Source: Enchytraeus crypticus (lineage: Eukaryota; Annelida; Clitellata; Enchytraeida; Enchytraeidae). Taken from it: a stretch of DNA of 64,000 bases. Of the stretch, positions 55,150-64,000 are shown in pieces; within the stretch, counting starts at the first letter, position 1; every line of letters starts with the position of its first letter. The DNA is taken from contig CAJHZI010000484.1 in NCBI GenBank assembly GCA_905160935.1, positions 134,501 to 198,500 on the forward strand. The letters run 5' to 3'. Position numbers and translations under genes: made by a program. The notes under the pieces are model-generated. The model saw nothing but the letters and a program-made list of their open reading frames with translations, did not search any database and was not told the DNA's origin.

Positions 55150-56769
55150 CTAACATCTAACAGAATTACTTATAGGCCTATGCATAAAAATGGGTACAAC
55201 AACGGAGACATTTTATTTGGACAGCATGCGACTTTCCATTTCTGGGATATACATTAAGATTTTTGTTAGACGAAACCTTTGTGTCACTGATACAAGCAGA
55301 ACTTGTCAATTCAAACCATTTAGTCGAGCCAGCTTGTAAAATTTATGTCTAGTTTTTAAGAGAGAAGTTTCTAATTGTGAATTCCCTGCGGACCCCGGCT
55401 GAGAATAGATCGAAAGGGTGAGACGGCAATAAAGATCTTACAACTAAATCCAGCCAGATCATGTATATGCAGTCTGGACTGAAAAAGAACCATTGCTCGA
55501 ATGTCTTTTTTACCATATCCTATCTTCTAATAAGAAACACCTTGAAAACGATAATTTTGTGCTTTTTTTAATCAAACTGTTAGAAATGACAATGCAAAAA
55601 CAGAATTTGTTTATCAACACACTGCGTTCGACCTTCACCTCTTAGTGTCTGTTTACTGATTTCCTATTGGCTATATCGTTTAACAATGACAATGACTCGT
55701 CACACTTTTACGGGGAATTGTTCGAATGTTTTATTTGTGACAGGATAGCTTGTGTACAGCGTGAGCAACGTTAACCCACAACAGGATTAAAATTAGAAAT
55801 TACTTATATCGTTTGTAAAAGTAAAAGTAAAAAGTAAACACGCATTATAGTGAAATGATCAACTGTGTTGATATCTATCACTTTTTATCACCACATGTTC
55901 AAACCGTTAGGCAATTTGTTCCATTTTCAGTGTAACCAGTCCAGTGGATGTCCGAGATTTTACTCTCAGATCAGCGCGGCTGAGATTCGAACCCACGAGG
56001 GTTCAATTCACCTCAGGATCTGTCATTTAAAACTTCATGACGTTACCCCTACGCTATTAAGACACTCAATTGTTTCATGATGATCAAAAAAAAAGGTGTT
56101 CATGATGATCAAAATTGCCAATTTTCTTGTTTCAAAATTACTCTCTTGTATCGAATCGGGTCTAATCCTTTATGTGGTCCTTTCCATAGTTTATTCCAGC
56201 ATGCGGTAACTCTATCTTCAGCTTGTTACTTCGAAAATCGAACGAATTAACCCAACAGATGAAATGTCAAGATTAGTTATATACTTCAAAGTTATCTAGA
56301 GGTAATATTAGTTTAAAGTATTAATTTAAAGGTATTTGTTGTAAAATGAAAACAATTAATTAGCTGGAATTAAAATATCAACATAGAGAATTAGTCTACG
56401 TGCATTCATAAGTAGAAAGCCATTGGAGTTTGTAGCATCTATGCCGGAAAATTAGCTGCAAAAATATTCATCAATTTGTGGTATGAGTAGGGAGGGAGTG
56501 TGAGATCACTTCCCTGCTAAAAAATCTACTAAGAATAAAAATGATGCGAGCAAAATGTTACTATCACAAGGTTTTAACTTTACAAATTATAAACGGATAT
56601 TTAATTTAATACTTTAAAAAATTTAATTTAATGTTTATTTAATTTTTATATTTGTAGATACGGTCGAAGCGTAGACAGGCAAAAGCGGCACAAGAGCATC
56701 ATGGACGTTCTGTCTGGAAAATCACCTCAGTTTCTTCGTCAATATTCAAATCAGAATGACTTTCTCTGA
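42005..56769 (+). CDS. NPF: Neuropeptide F/Y precursor, two coding exons
   Basis: Exon 42005-42258 gives 84 codons plus two bases; exon 56658-56769 completes the split Arg codon (AG|A) and ends at TGA. The total is 121 aa. Residues 1-26 form a signal peptide (hydrophobic LHVLVMLVTYLTAW). The PP-fold part ARPENFRTLEELNAYL and KQYYALLGRPRY ends at Tyr86, followed by Gly87-Arg88 for amidation and cleavage, then a C-terminal peptide (KRHKSIMDVLSGK...). The intron inside the penultimate Arg codon is the NPY-family position, which supports joining the two distant exons. With no earlier dibasic site the mature peptide would be about 59 aa, longer than the usual 36-40. cgctag directly before the ATG suggests a non-coding exon upstream. 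Known members are secreted ligands of NPY-type GPCRs in feeding control. A Phe end is commoner in protostomes; here it is Tyr. Confidence 0.88.
42300..42560 (-). mobile_element. SINE-E copy with CAT/CTT tail
   Basis: The (CAT)n(CTT)n tail at 42300-42358 is followed by CCTTAAATCCCAGTTTAACC, GTCGGGATACGAATAGAC, then the body GCCTAGGCGCTCATCAAGCG and CGTTGGTTTGGATCTTAGTG. It begins about 40 bp inside the NPF intron. Confidence 0.7.
43201..43260 (+). mobile_element. SINE-A 3' fragment
   Basis: CGTCACTGACATCGCTTTCG to TTAGCTTTTTAGCTTTTT. Confidence 0.75.
43845..43913 (+). mobile_element. LINE-D tail fragment with GA repeat
   Basis: ATATGCTACGAACTTGCCAA, TAGGCAATGCATTGAGAGAG and a GA tail; the hairpin is kept with compensating changes (TTGCC/GGCAA). 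Confidence 0.7.
45161..45248 (-). mobile_element. SINE-A copy, partial
   Basis: AAAGCCGATGTTAACGTCAG to CACACATACTGATCTGCGG. Confidence 0.7.
45440..45652 (+). mobile_element. SINE-E copy, near full length
   Basis: GACTACACGTGTCGTGTTAA, AAGATCCAAACCAAGGTCAG, CGGTTGGTGATCGCCTAGGC, GATCCTAGCTAAACTGATAT and a GAT tail. Shows the body of this family best. Confidence 0.7.
46291..46490 (+). mobile_element. SINE-B copy, 5' truncated
   Basis: AGTTTTAAAGGACAGATCTT, GGTTCGAATCCCAGCCTCG, to the TTCACTATAATGCGAG end; the A-box region is missing. Confidence 0.8.
48062..48340. repeat. 15-bp minisatellite, about 18 copies
   Basis: Unit AGCTTCAAGCTGCCT. Being a multiple of three it is open on both strands (KLPSF / LGSLK repeats); these frames are not genes. 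Confidence 0.93.
48612..49993. mobile_element. Non-autonomous hAT-type DNA transposon, 1,382 bp
   Basis: Perfect 16-bp terminal inverted repeats TAGAGATGGGAATTTT (48612-48627) and AAAATTCCCATCTCTA (49978-49993). They are flanked by a perfect 8-bp target duplication GTAAAAAC (48604-48611, 49994-50001), the length typical of the hAT superfamily. GGTTCGGTTCGG arrays fill both subterminal regions (about 48645-48800 and 49850-49975) in the same orientation. No transposase is recognisable. The interior carries a LINE-D reverse-transcriptase fragment. Confidence 0.88.
48985..49625 (-). mobile_element. LINE-D reverse-transcriptase fragment inside the hAT element
   Basis: On the minus strand it reads MDSLNDTALKYRMHINVKET, IADDGKCETEIYNW.ANAKEAF, then after frame breaks LYGRETWTSRKENIRKLEAL and GKRGRGRPRSGMSDD. 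This is the C-terminal part of a LINE reverse transcriptase upstream of the segment seen at 14176. It stops short of the LINE tail, at the SYVDM position. Stops and shifts show it is dead. Confidence 0.85.
50397..50535 (-). mobile_element. Composite element, partial
   Basis: CAGTGCACTGCCTACTAGCA, GGTCCACGGTATATAACGCC, CATATCCACATACGAGTGGA, CATTCCTTTTGATAAACCAT. The last part matches the head of the element at 40035. Followed by (TA)n. Confidence 0.7.
51306..51403 (+). repeat. 25-bp tandem repeat, about four copies
   Basis: Units of GGCTTACACCTGATTTTCAC plus TGATT. Confidence 0.85.
52011..52457 (-). mobile_element. SINE-B copy interrupted by SINE-C
   Basis: SINE-B occupies 52011-52052 and resumes at about 52284 to 52457 (GTTGATATCTATCGCTTTTT..). 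The break falls at a sequence present on both sides of the insert (CGTTGATATCT), a target duplication of about 11 bp. Confidence 0.85.
52053..52284 (-). mobile_element. SINE-C copy nested in SINE-B
   Basis: On the minus strand it starts CTGAGGAAGGCAACGGGAAA, continues AGAAGCCATACTTTTCCTAA, and ends CTTGAACCTGCCACTTGGCA, GTGCACTAAAGAGAGAG. The (CT)n on the plus strand is its GA tail. Complete and recently inserted relative to its host SINE. Confidence 0.85.
52556..52628. repeat. (CT)n microsatellite
   Basis: Nearly pure CT repeats, open in all three plus frames as Ser/Leu; not coding. Confidence 0.9.
52945..53085 (+). mobile_element. SINE-G copy
   Basis: AGCCTTTGGCTTGTGGCTGA, GCTTGTTGGCAAGTTTTTCG, ATCGAGCAGGAAACTGACGTTAA region. 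The minus-strand 77-codon frame here is spurious. Confidence 0.7.
54236..54868 (+). repeat. 33-bp minisatellite, about 19 copies
   Basis: Unit GGATTAAATTTTATTTATTA plus ATTAC(A/T)ATCCATT. Units are almost identical except for an A/T switch, indicating recent expansion. 33 bp keeps one frame open (KFYLLITIHWI). Confidence 0.95.
54938..54995 (+). mobile_element. SINE-A 5' fragment
   Basis: TGACTGGAGCCAAATACAGT, ATGGCGATATCGGTAAG, CGACCGCGGAT. Confidence 0.65.
55055..55148. repeat. (TA)n repeat with AAGCTTA interruption
   Basis: About 95 bp of TA, self-complementary, with AAGCTTA or AAGCTAA marking the middle and end. Confidence 0.9.
55510..55725 (+). repeat. Dispersed repeat, copy 1 (with 62333-62546)
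   Basis: CATATCCTATCTTCTAATAA, CTTGAAAACGAT, GACAATGCAAAAACA, ACTGCGTTCGACCTTCACCT, CGTCACACTTTTACGGGGAA; the same blocks recur in order at 62333-62546. Confidence 0.75.
55835..56067 (-). mobile_element. SINE-B copy, near full length
   Basis: TAAACACGCATTATAGTG to CCCCTACGCTATTAAGACAC. Located 590 bp before NPF exon 2. Confidence 0.85.
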
Positions 56770-56824
56770 CGTCATCATTGCGTCATAGCCACGTCGTGAC
56801 GTCAGAGTTTAGACCGTGACGTCA
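56767..56824. promoter_or_regulatory. Cluster of three perfect TGACGTCA (CRE) palindromes
   Basis: At 56767-56774, 56797-56804 and 56817-56824; the first begins at the NPF stop codon. A TTGCGTCAT half-like site lies between them. TGACGTCA is the consensus for CREB/ATF proteins. Whether it acts as an enhancer is inference. Confidence 0.5.
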
Positions 56825-57009
56825 TACGGGGTTTATAATTAATCCTTAATTCGTCACGTATATATGGAGCTGCGTTTCCAGCAAGGCGTTGAGCTGTAAA
56901 ACATAAATATCACGTGATAATGTAAAGGTCAATTTTAATGAAGGAGCTCTGATGTCTCTGTGTAAGCAGTCGTCATCGTGTGGTGCTTTGGCGCCTGTTT
57001 GTGTAGAGT

Positions 57010-57065
57010 CTGCAAGAGACGTCCCTGACATTGCCTTATGGCGAGGAACCGGACGTTAAATTCTT
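57010..57065 (+). mobile_element. SINE 3' end of the GACGTCCCTGACAT type
   Basis: GACGTCCCTGACATTGCCTT, GGCGAGGAACCGGACGTTAA, then a TTGA repeat tail. Confidence 0.6.
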
Positions 57066-57252
57066 ATTGATTGATTGATTAATTGATTGGAGCTAATCAA
57101 CCAGTATCACGGAAATAAGGTAAAGTCTACTTCTATCTCAGTGTCTCTACTCATCCTCTGATCTACACAGAGAGATTCGATGCAAATTCTTGTGTCGTGG
57201 ACCCTTAGAGAGAACTGTGTTCATATTAATTCCATTGTTTCTCTAAGTACAC

Positions 57253-57302
57253 CAGTCAGTCAGTCAGTCAGTCAGTCAATCAGTCAGTCAGTCAGTCGGT
57301 CA

Positions 57303-57349
<47 letters not shown>

Positions 57350-57592
57350 AGTCATCAGTCAGTCTGTCAGTCTGTCTGTCTGTCAGTCTATCAGTCAGTC
57401 AAGTCAGTCAGTAAGTCGATCATTGAGTCAGAGCGTCAGTCAGATAGTCAGTCAGTCAGTCAATCAGTCAGTTAGTCAGAAAATTAGTCAGTGAGTCAGT
57501 TAGTCATTCAGTGAGTCAGTGAGTCAGTGAGTCATTCAGTATATCAGACAGTCAGTCAGTAAGTCAGTCAATCGGTCAGTTAGTCAGTCGTT
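57253..57592. repeat. (CAGT)n/(CTGT)n tetranucleotide tract
   Basis: About 340 bp of GTCA/GTCT units; the Ser/Val/Gln frame through it is not coding. Confidence 0.9.
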
Positions 57593-58462
57593 GGAATATA
57601 ATATTAGGAATAAATTTCTACCTCTAAACCTACGCATTACAAAGTTTCGTAATAAATTATAACTATTTAAACTTTACTAACAGTGAAATTGCGGCACATC
57701 TTTTATTTGTAAATTAATTGACTACCCTTGGAAAAGCTAAAATTTAGTATCTAGAATGCTGCGACGTAACCTCCATTAAATTCATGAAAGCCTGCCTTCT
57801 ATTGCTTCAATACCTGTCGATATATTTAGATTTATTTGACAATTAAATAACGATAGTTAACTCGTAATGTGCTAATGTATTAGAAATAATGCAATAAAGA
57901 AAGCCCTGTTGACAGTACCTAAATAAGTGTTACTATCTATATTTATATACTTGATATCAAATATTAGTTTTGCTCAATTACTTTGAATTGGTGCTTTGAA
58001 AAAATTACACAATTAGCTAGAAGACTGGCATTTTACTGCACTGAGTACGACTAAACGATGCAGTTGTTAACGAAATACTAAATGAAACAGGAGTTAATAA
58101 AAAACAAACACAATACAAGTTTGACGTCCGTTTCCAATATAGCAATCGAATAAAGTCACAGACGGAATATTTTATTAAAAATGATAATAGTCCCGAAACC
58201 TGAGGATTATCAAGCAAATTATTACCATGTAGACTTGCACGAATGCTAAAATATGGAGTTGTGATGTCCTTGACAATAAACTATTCCTTCTTCATTTTGT
58301 CTCTATTCACATAATACATTTTTATCACGCTATGATTTGCTAATGTCAATGAAAATGTGAAATCTATGGCGATACTTTTGTGCAGATTTCATTAATATGG
58401 TAATTATTAGACCAGCTTGAGCGAAAGATTGCGCGTGCCAAGTAAATCATGCAGAGCTATTA

Positions 58463-58582
58463 GCGTAACGTCAGCGTAACGTCAGCGTAACGTCAACGTA
58501 ACGTCAACGTAACGTCAACGTAACGTCAGCGTAACGTCAACGTAACGTCAACGTAACGCCAGCGTAACGTCAGCGTAACGTT
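58463..58582 (+). repeat. 11-bp tandem repeat, about ten copies
   Basis: Unit AGCGTAACGTC or AACGTAACGTC. Confidence 0.92.
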
Positions 58583-60295
58583 GTATCGGCGCAATATCAA
58601 CTCTCCCCAGCACTGTTGCAAACAATTTTAATCAATCAGTGAAGATCCGAAAAAACCACATAGCCTATGGCGGAAGGTTATTCATACCTCCGAGCTAGCT
58701 GCTATCTGCTCTATCCGATGAAACCGATTACAAACTATCTCGGAAAGAAGAGAAAATAACGAAAACTAAAACAGTAACTGAAATGATCACTTTGTGATCA
58801 TTCTAATGGTCATTTGAAGTTTTGAAGCTTAAAAATTTCAATATTATTTGCATGGAAAGCTTGGCTTTTTGGGGTGTATCTAACTCTAATTTCACTCTCA
58901 GATACTGCTTTAGCTGGCTCTGCAAATTACATACAGATTTTTTACAGTTAATTGCGAGTTTCTTTAATCCGATGAGAAATTAAAAAATAACTAATCTTTC
59001 GAAATCTAGGTTGTCAAGGAACTTAGTATGACGTCAAATTCTTATGGAGTGATAGATAACGAGAGAAAATGAAATTGCAGGACCATCTTCAGTAAAGAAC
59101 AAAAGTACATTAGAACTTGCAGAAAGGCTTATTTACTGAAAATTAAAGTCATTAATAATCAAAGCCATTTCAAAATAATTTCGATCAAATAATTTAAATA
59201 AACTGAGTAAATTAAAATAATTTCGCCGTAGCGTAACTAAGCGATAAATGGACCGTAGCCTCCAAGTCTTCTCGTCCCCTCCCCAATATTCACTTTCACT
59301 TAACACAGGGGGACTTACGTTCATGGCACCGGAAGTGAATCCTGTTCTGGTTTATATTCAGGGCTAGTATTAAAAAATCCAATTTGTGGTAAATGTTTAG
59401 TCTGTTTTTAAGTAATTGAGCTTCGATTTTCTTGCTAATTCTTCTTTCTCAGAATTCTTAAACGAATTCCTGCATTAAATGTTTTAAAAATATTCTGTTT
59501 TTAAATCTATTCAACTTTTTAAATCTATTCTACAAGTATCTTCTGTATGCTGTGATAGATAATTAAATTTAAAAAATAAATAACAACTGATTGGTATTAG
59601 TGTGAAGAATGTAGGATGCACGTAGATTTTGATCTATGAACGTTATCTAGGCCTACCTGTCACCAATTGTCACGATTCAATTTTGTCATTTTACACTTTT
59701 GACAACTAGAGATTTTGATTGTTTGATTAATTGAATCAATTACTTAATGAGTTATTAATTGATTAATTGATTAGATAAGTGGGCAATTGGCAAACAGTAA
59801 AACTAAATTATAAGTACGTAACCGATACTCGTTTACTAGGGGAACTCTTTTCATCTACTGCCTCCCTCTACTTCGGTGAATTCGAGTCAGTCCTGAATAT
59901 AATTGACGCCGCCAACTGACCTACATGCAGCTTGCTGAAATGACCGATTAATGGCAGTTTCCATTAATGAAAATTTATCTGCAACTTTTGGCTTTTAGTG
60001 AATCAACTCGGTAGTAAATCAAAGATTGAATAAAACACGTCGAAGAGTAAAAGCGTTATCTAAGCAAGCGACTAATGCCAGTTTTACGTCGTATATTCTT
60101 AGGTCAGCAGACATGAAAGCGAAACAGTATGATGTTCTAAAGTAAAACTATAGGGGATATGTGTAGGATATATCTCTGACTTTTGTACATGGTACTTGGC
60201 ATTTCTTTAGTAGAAAAGCTTCTGAAAATCATGTAGATGATGTAGTGTTATCACATTCAACAAAAAAGAATTAATAACACTAATATTATTTCGGG

Positions 60296-60532
60296 GGTAA
60301 ACCTGATAGTGTTTTCATGGAATGACGACCCTGCCCAGTAAATGTTAGTCGAAGCTGAGGAAGGCATAGGGGCCCACCTCGTCATAAGCAGAATCCCCAA
60401 AGAATAATGATAAATCATAGATGATGTAAGGTTCCACTCGTTTGTGGATTTAAGAGAAAAACGTAACATACAGACGAGTGGAGGCGTTTTATACCATGGA
60501 CCTGCTAGTAGATAGTGTACTGAGAGAGCAAA
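60296..60532 (+). mobile_element. Composite element with LINE-D 3' end, copy 2
   Basis: GTAAACCTGATAGTGTTTTC, GAAGCTGAGGAAGGCATAGG, AGAATCCCCAAAGAATAATG, then TTCCACTCGTTTGTGG and TTATACCATGGACCTGC. The GCTGAGGAAGGCA word in the head is also the start of SINE-C. Confidence 0.75.
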
Positions 60533-60854
60533 CATAAATATTTCACATTCCGATATTTAAAAAATTGATTTTTGCAAGAAGATTTCTCAAATAGTCTAAA
60601 AAAAGGTCGAATAGTTTCTGCTAACATTAGGATCTCATGCTACCCCTAGGGAGCTCTATTGCACTGAAGGTCACCGTTATCACAATATCTAAGACTCCGG
60701 TGTCTCTACCATTTAGGCCTACATAACACAGAAATGATAAATTATGGATTATAAATTACGAAAATACGACCCTCTATGAAATTTGTTCATTTAAATCTAT
60801 TAATTATTCGCCGAAAACATGTAGAAAGCAATTTAGTTCTGGATGAGTATTTTC

Positions 60855-60875
60855 TCAACTTTCAATAGATAAATA

Positions 60876-60940
<65 letters not shown>

Positions 60941-60972
60941 ATATCTTCTCAACTTTCAATAAATAAATAAAC

Positions 60973-61008
<36 letters not shown>

Positions 61009-61031
61009 TATTTATTTATTGAAAGTTGAGA

Positions 61032-61077
<46 letters not shown>

Positions 61078-61121
61078 ATATATATATATATATATCTTCT
61101 CAACTTTCAATAAAGAAACAC

Positions 61122-61173
<52 letters not shown>

Positions 61174-61216
61174 TCTCAATTCAATAAATAAATAAACATA
61201 TATATAATATTTTATT

Positions 61217-61252
<36 letters not shown>

Positions 61253-61447
61253 TCTAACTTCAAAATATATAAACATATTATATATATATATCTATATATA
61301 TCTTCTCAACTTTCAATAAATAAATAAACATATATATATATATATATATATTATGTTTATATATATATATATCTTCTCAACTTTCAATAAATAAATAAAC
61401 ATAATATATATATATATATATGTTTATTTATTTATTGAAAGTTGAGA

Positions 61448-61502
<55 letters not shown>
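60855..61502. repeat. (TA)n tracts separated by inverted copies of a 30-bp spacer
   Basis: TCTTCTCAACTTTCAATAAA plus TAAATAAACATA occurs at about 60855, 60945, 61097, 61302 and 61372 in plus orientation. It is inverted at about 61007-61035 and 61419-61450. Every copy is flanked by TA repeats, so large hairpins are possible. Confidence 0.88.
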
Positions 61503-61504
<2 letters not shown>

Positions 61505-61926
61505 CATATGGAGAGAGAGGGGAGAGAGAGAGATGCAGGATTCAGAGTCACTGAGTAGCCCATTATAAACTGGTGCCCGCCCTAAACACTTAACCGCGTC
61601 GATCTTGTTAGAAATTAAAAGAATAAAATAAGAAGACGAAGCTGTGCTGTACCGGCTCTCAGAGAAAGCCGTGGGACGACTCAGTCCCGTGTGCGTGCAG
61701 TCTGAAGCCATCTGCGCCATAAATTATTGACAATGTTAATCGAAACACACATTGTGATGAGCATTGCTATGCAGTCACTCCACATCATCACAACTCACAA
61801 TCAGTTAGAGTCATTCGAGCTTCTCTTGTTCCCCACAACTGCGCAGTAAGTTCTACTGCTAGAGTGGGTGGAGTGAGTTTGGGTGATGGCAGAAATGGGA
61901 TTGGGCGGTTTTGCTAAGTGTTTACT

Positions 61927-62132
61927 CATGAAGTTTTAAATAGCAGATCCTGAGGTGAACTGAATCCTCGTGGGTTCGAATCCCAGCCACGCTGATCTAA
62001 GAGTAAAGTCTCGGACATTCACTGGACTGGTTATACGGAAAATGGTCTAATTTGCCCAACGGTTTAAACATGTGGTATTGAAAAGTGATAGATATCAACA
62101 TAGTTGATCATTTCACTAAAATGCGTGTTTAC
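61927..62132 (+). mobile_element. SINE-B copy, 5' truncated
   Basis: CATGAAGTTTTAAATAGCAG, GGTTCGAATCCCAGCCACG, to TTCACTAAAATGCGTGTTT. Confidence 0.85.
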
Positions 62133-62332
62133 TTTACTGTTCAGGTGAAATTGTCCGTAAAATTCATCAAATCACTGGTGACGTGACGACGCTACAGTTG
62201 ACCGTCGTTTGTTTCCAAATAATGCACTGAACATAGTGCAAAATATATAAAAATTTAATGTTCCCTATTAAATTGATATTTATACTGTTAATTACCCCGT
62301 AGAAGCTGATGACTACATCCGGCTGAAAAGCA

Positions 62333-62546
62333 TTTTACTATATCCTATCTTCTCATAAAAATAAACACATTGAAAACGATTACATTGTGCATTTAAAATT
62401 AACCTGCAAGGATCGACAATGCAAAAACATCATTTGTATACCAACAAACTGCGTCCGACCTTCACCTTTTTGTGCCTGCTCACTATTGGCGATATCGTTC
62501 AACCTTGACAATTAATCGTCACACTTTTACGGGGAATTAGACCGTA
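62333..62546 (+). repeat. Dispersed repeat, copy 2 (with 55510-55725)
   Basis: Same block order as copy 1, in the same orientation about 6.8 kb away, with small indels. Family unknown. Confidence 0.75.
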
Positions 62547-62854
62547 AGCTTATTTTTCACTAGTTTACCGGATGTAAGTTTTGCATCGTTCAATGAATAT
62601 TTTTTATTTATGGCTCTTCGGCTTAAGTTTGGTTTTACAGTGTTCGACGTTGTCATGAACGATAAAGTAGAGCTGTATTTTCTCGCTCGCATGACTGGTA
62701 GTAATATGTGAGAGTAGGTAACAGTGTTAAGGTCGCGTGATTCGACTTATTGTCGTGACTTCTGAGAGAAGTGAAGTGAATTAATGTTGAACAAATTAAA
62801 AAAGTAATTAATTTTAAAATAAATAAATATGAAAAAGCAATTAATTTAAAGTAA

Positions 62855-63057
62855 AGCAAACACGCATTATAGTGAAATGATCAACTATGTTGATATCTAG
62901 CACTTTTCATACCACATGATTAAACCGTTAGGCCATTTACTCCATTTTCTGTATAACCGGTCCAGTGAATGTCCGAGATTTTACTCTCAGATCAGCGCGG
63001 CTGGGATTCGAACCCACGAGGTTCAATTCACCGCAGGATCTGTCATTTAAAACTTTA
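62855..63057 (-). mobile_element. SINE-B copy, truncated at its tRNA-like end
   Basis: AAACACGCATTATAGTGAAA to GCAGGATCTGTCATTTAAAAC; the A-box part is missing. Confidence 0.85.
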
Positions 63058-63084
63058 TTATTATTTTAAGTTATTATCATAAGT

Positions 63085-63140
63085 GATTACCCTAGTTAAA
63101 CTGGGATTCAAGGGATGATGAGGATGATGATGATGATCAT
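63085..63140 (+). mobile_element. SINE-E 3' end
   Basis: CCTAGTTAAACTGGGATTCA, AGGGATGATGAGGATGATG. Confidence 0.7.
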
Positions 63141-64000
63141 TAGTTAATATTATTTGTTATCTTAAAAATTCACTTATTGAGTAAAACTGGATAGAATTAT
63201 TAGGCGGCTATTTAAACGTAGCCTGCAGTTGGCATTCTTTAGCAGAAACTCGTGATGTGCTGTATTTTGCTACTTTCTCTTTCAAACAAAAAATGGAACT
63301 TTTTACGATTAAGAATTTTTAGACTTTGAATGTAGAGATTGCGTGGGAACCTGTATTTCTATTTCTCTGCAGACATTCTTTTAGAAGTTACTCAATCACA
63401 CATAATACATAATTCGTATTGTTTTCTTTCAAATGAAAAATTCCGTCAAAAAGTAATTATCACATCAGAAATGAATAATCTCGTTTATTTAAAGTAGGCT
63501 CATCTACAATAATGAGACTGTCTCGTTGATTTTGTAAGCTTGAAATAAAGGTGTCGAATGCCATATGAACCAGGATCTTTTGATGCAAGAACTGTTTTTA
63601 TAATTTAGAATATAGTTCACCATGTCTCAAGAAACCCACTGAATCCCGTCTCGTTTACATGGTACCATATAGTTACCATGGAATCATAAGATATCATGGT
63701 TCCATGTTATCTTATTATCTAACCAATATTCCATTTTCTATTTTCCTTTTTCCATTTTAGCCATTTTTCCCTGGGCATATTTAAATATAGCACATGATTA
63801 AGGTTAAGAGGATAGAATTAAAGCACAAGCTAGGAGGTGTTCAAGGTGTGAATTAATGATCTCGGAATCACTTGTTAAAACCTTAAACTTTATACGAAGT
63901 TGTGAGAAAATGAATCTAACAATGTAAAACTAGTAGACCCTAACTACGACTTGCCGTTATAAGCTGCATAAGGTATGGATTAGGTATAGGCCTAGCCTTT

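Larger units (their letters stand above)
42259..56657. other. 14.4-kb intron of the NPF gene
   Basis: Filled with SINEs, LINE pieces, a hAT element and minisatellites, listed separately. Simple CAATCAATCAGTCAGT-type sequence covers 42560-42955. Two TA tracts lie at 44124-44173 and 50539-50592. No extra exon was recognised, though a short alternative exon could be missed. Confidence 0.6.
56825..64000. other. Intergenic region right of NPF
   Basis: No host exon recognised. A minus-strand 61-codon frame at 56846-57031 and a 98-codon frame at 61424-61720 resemble nothing known. A somewhat GC-richer block at 61540-61910 could be a promoter or exon of an unseen gene. Confidence 0.45.

Noticed and set aside
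57255..57592. CRISPR-like regular repetition
   Set aside because: A tetranucleotide microsatellite in animal DNA with no unique spacers.

Overview
The window is nuclear DNA of an invertebrate animal. Four spliced protein-coding genes sit in an AT-rich, repeat-crowded background. Introns use GT..AG, run from a few hundred bases to about 14 kb, and are full of tRNA-derived SINEs, LINE 3' ends, minisatellites and microsatellites. A neuropeptide of the NPF/NPY type with a GRPRY end, together with METTL25 and an NR1-like nuclear receptor, fits a lophotrochozoan such as a mollusc, annelid or relative. The phylum cannot be settled from the sequence alone.

Layout. About 1.4-1.5 kb: a possible minus-strand first exon of a gene running off the left edge (weak). 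3.66-12.08 kb, plus strand: a complete ten-exon METTL25 gene (672 aa), a predicted SAM-dependent methyltransferase with an expanded coding minisatellite. 13.27-13.85 kb: a 28-bp minisatellite between the convergent 3' ends of METTL25 and IST1. 13.86-21.48 kb, minus strand: a complete nine-coding-exon IST1 gene (457 aa, ESCRT-III regulator), with a probable non-coding first exon and E-box promoter near 22.5 kb. 26.2-29.1 kb, plus strand: a nuclear receptor with a very unusual P-box and a broken ligand-binding-domain frame, probably a pseudogene. 29.1-42.0 kb: intergenic, only repeats recognised. 42.0-56.8 kb, plus strand: an NPF/NPY precursor in two coding exons separated by 14.4 kb, splitting the penultimate Arg codon as is typical of the NPY family. 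56.8-64 kb: intergenic repeats.

The genes are unrelated housekeeping or signalling genes, not an operon or pathway cluster. The most informative material outside them is the mobile-element record. It includes a 1,382-bp hAT-type element with perfect terminal inverted repeats and an 8-bp target duplication, a SINE interrupted by another SINE with its target duplication, and SINEs whose 3' tail (a CTGCC..GGCAG hairpin, GTGCACT, then GA repeats) matches the 3' end of a resident LINE. A SINE tail also supplies the 3' splice site of the last METTL25 intron.

Repeat names used here (SINE-A, B, C, E, F, G, LINE-D) are local labels. SINE-A: GGTTCAAATCC box and AGCTTTACCAGCTTTT tail. SINE-B: TGGCGTAGTGGTT A box and GGTTCGAATCC B box. 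SINE-C: shares its 3' tail with LINE-D. SINE-E: ends GTTAAACTGGGATTCAAGGG plus GAT repeats. SINE-F: GTTGTCATGGACG...GTAGCACTCTAATTGTTG. SINE-G: a relative of A ending CGAGCAGGAAACTGACGTTAA.
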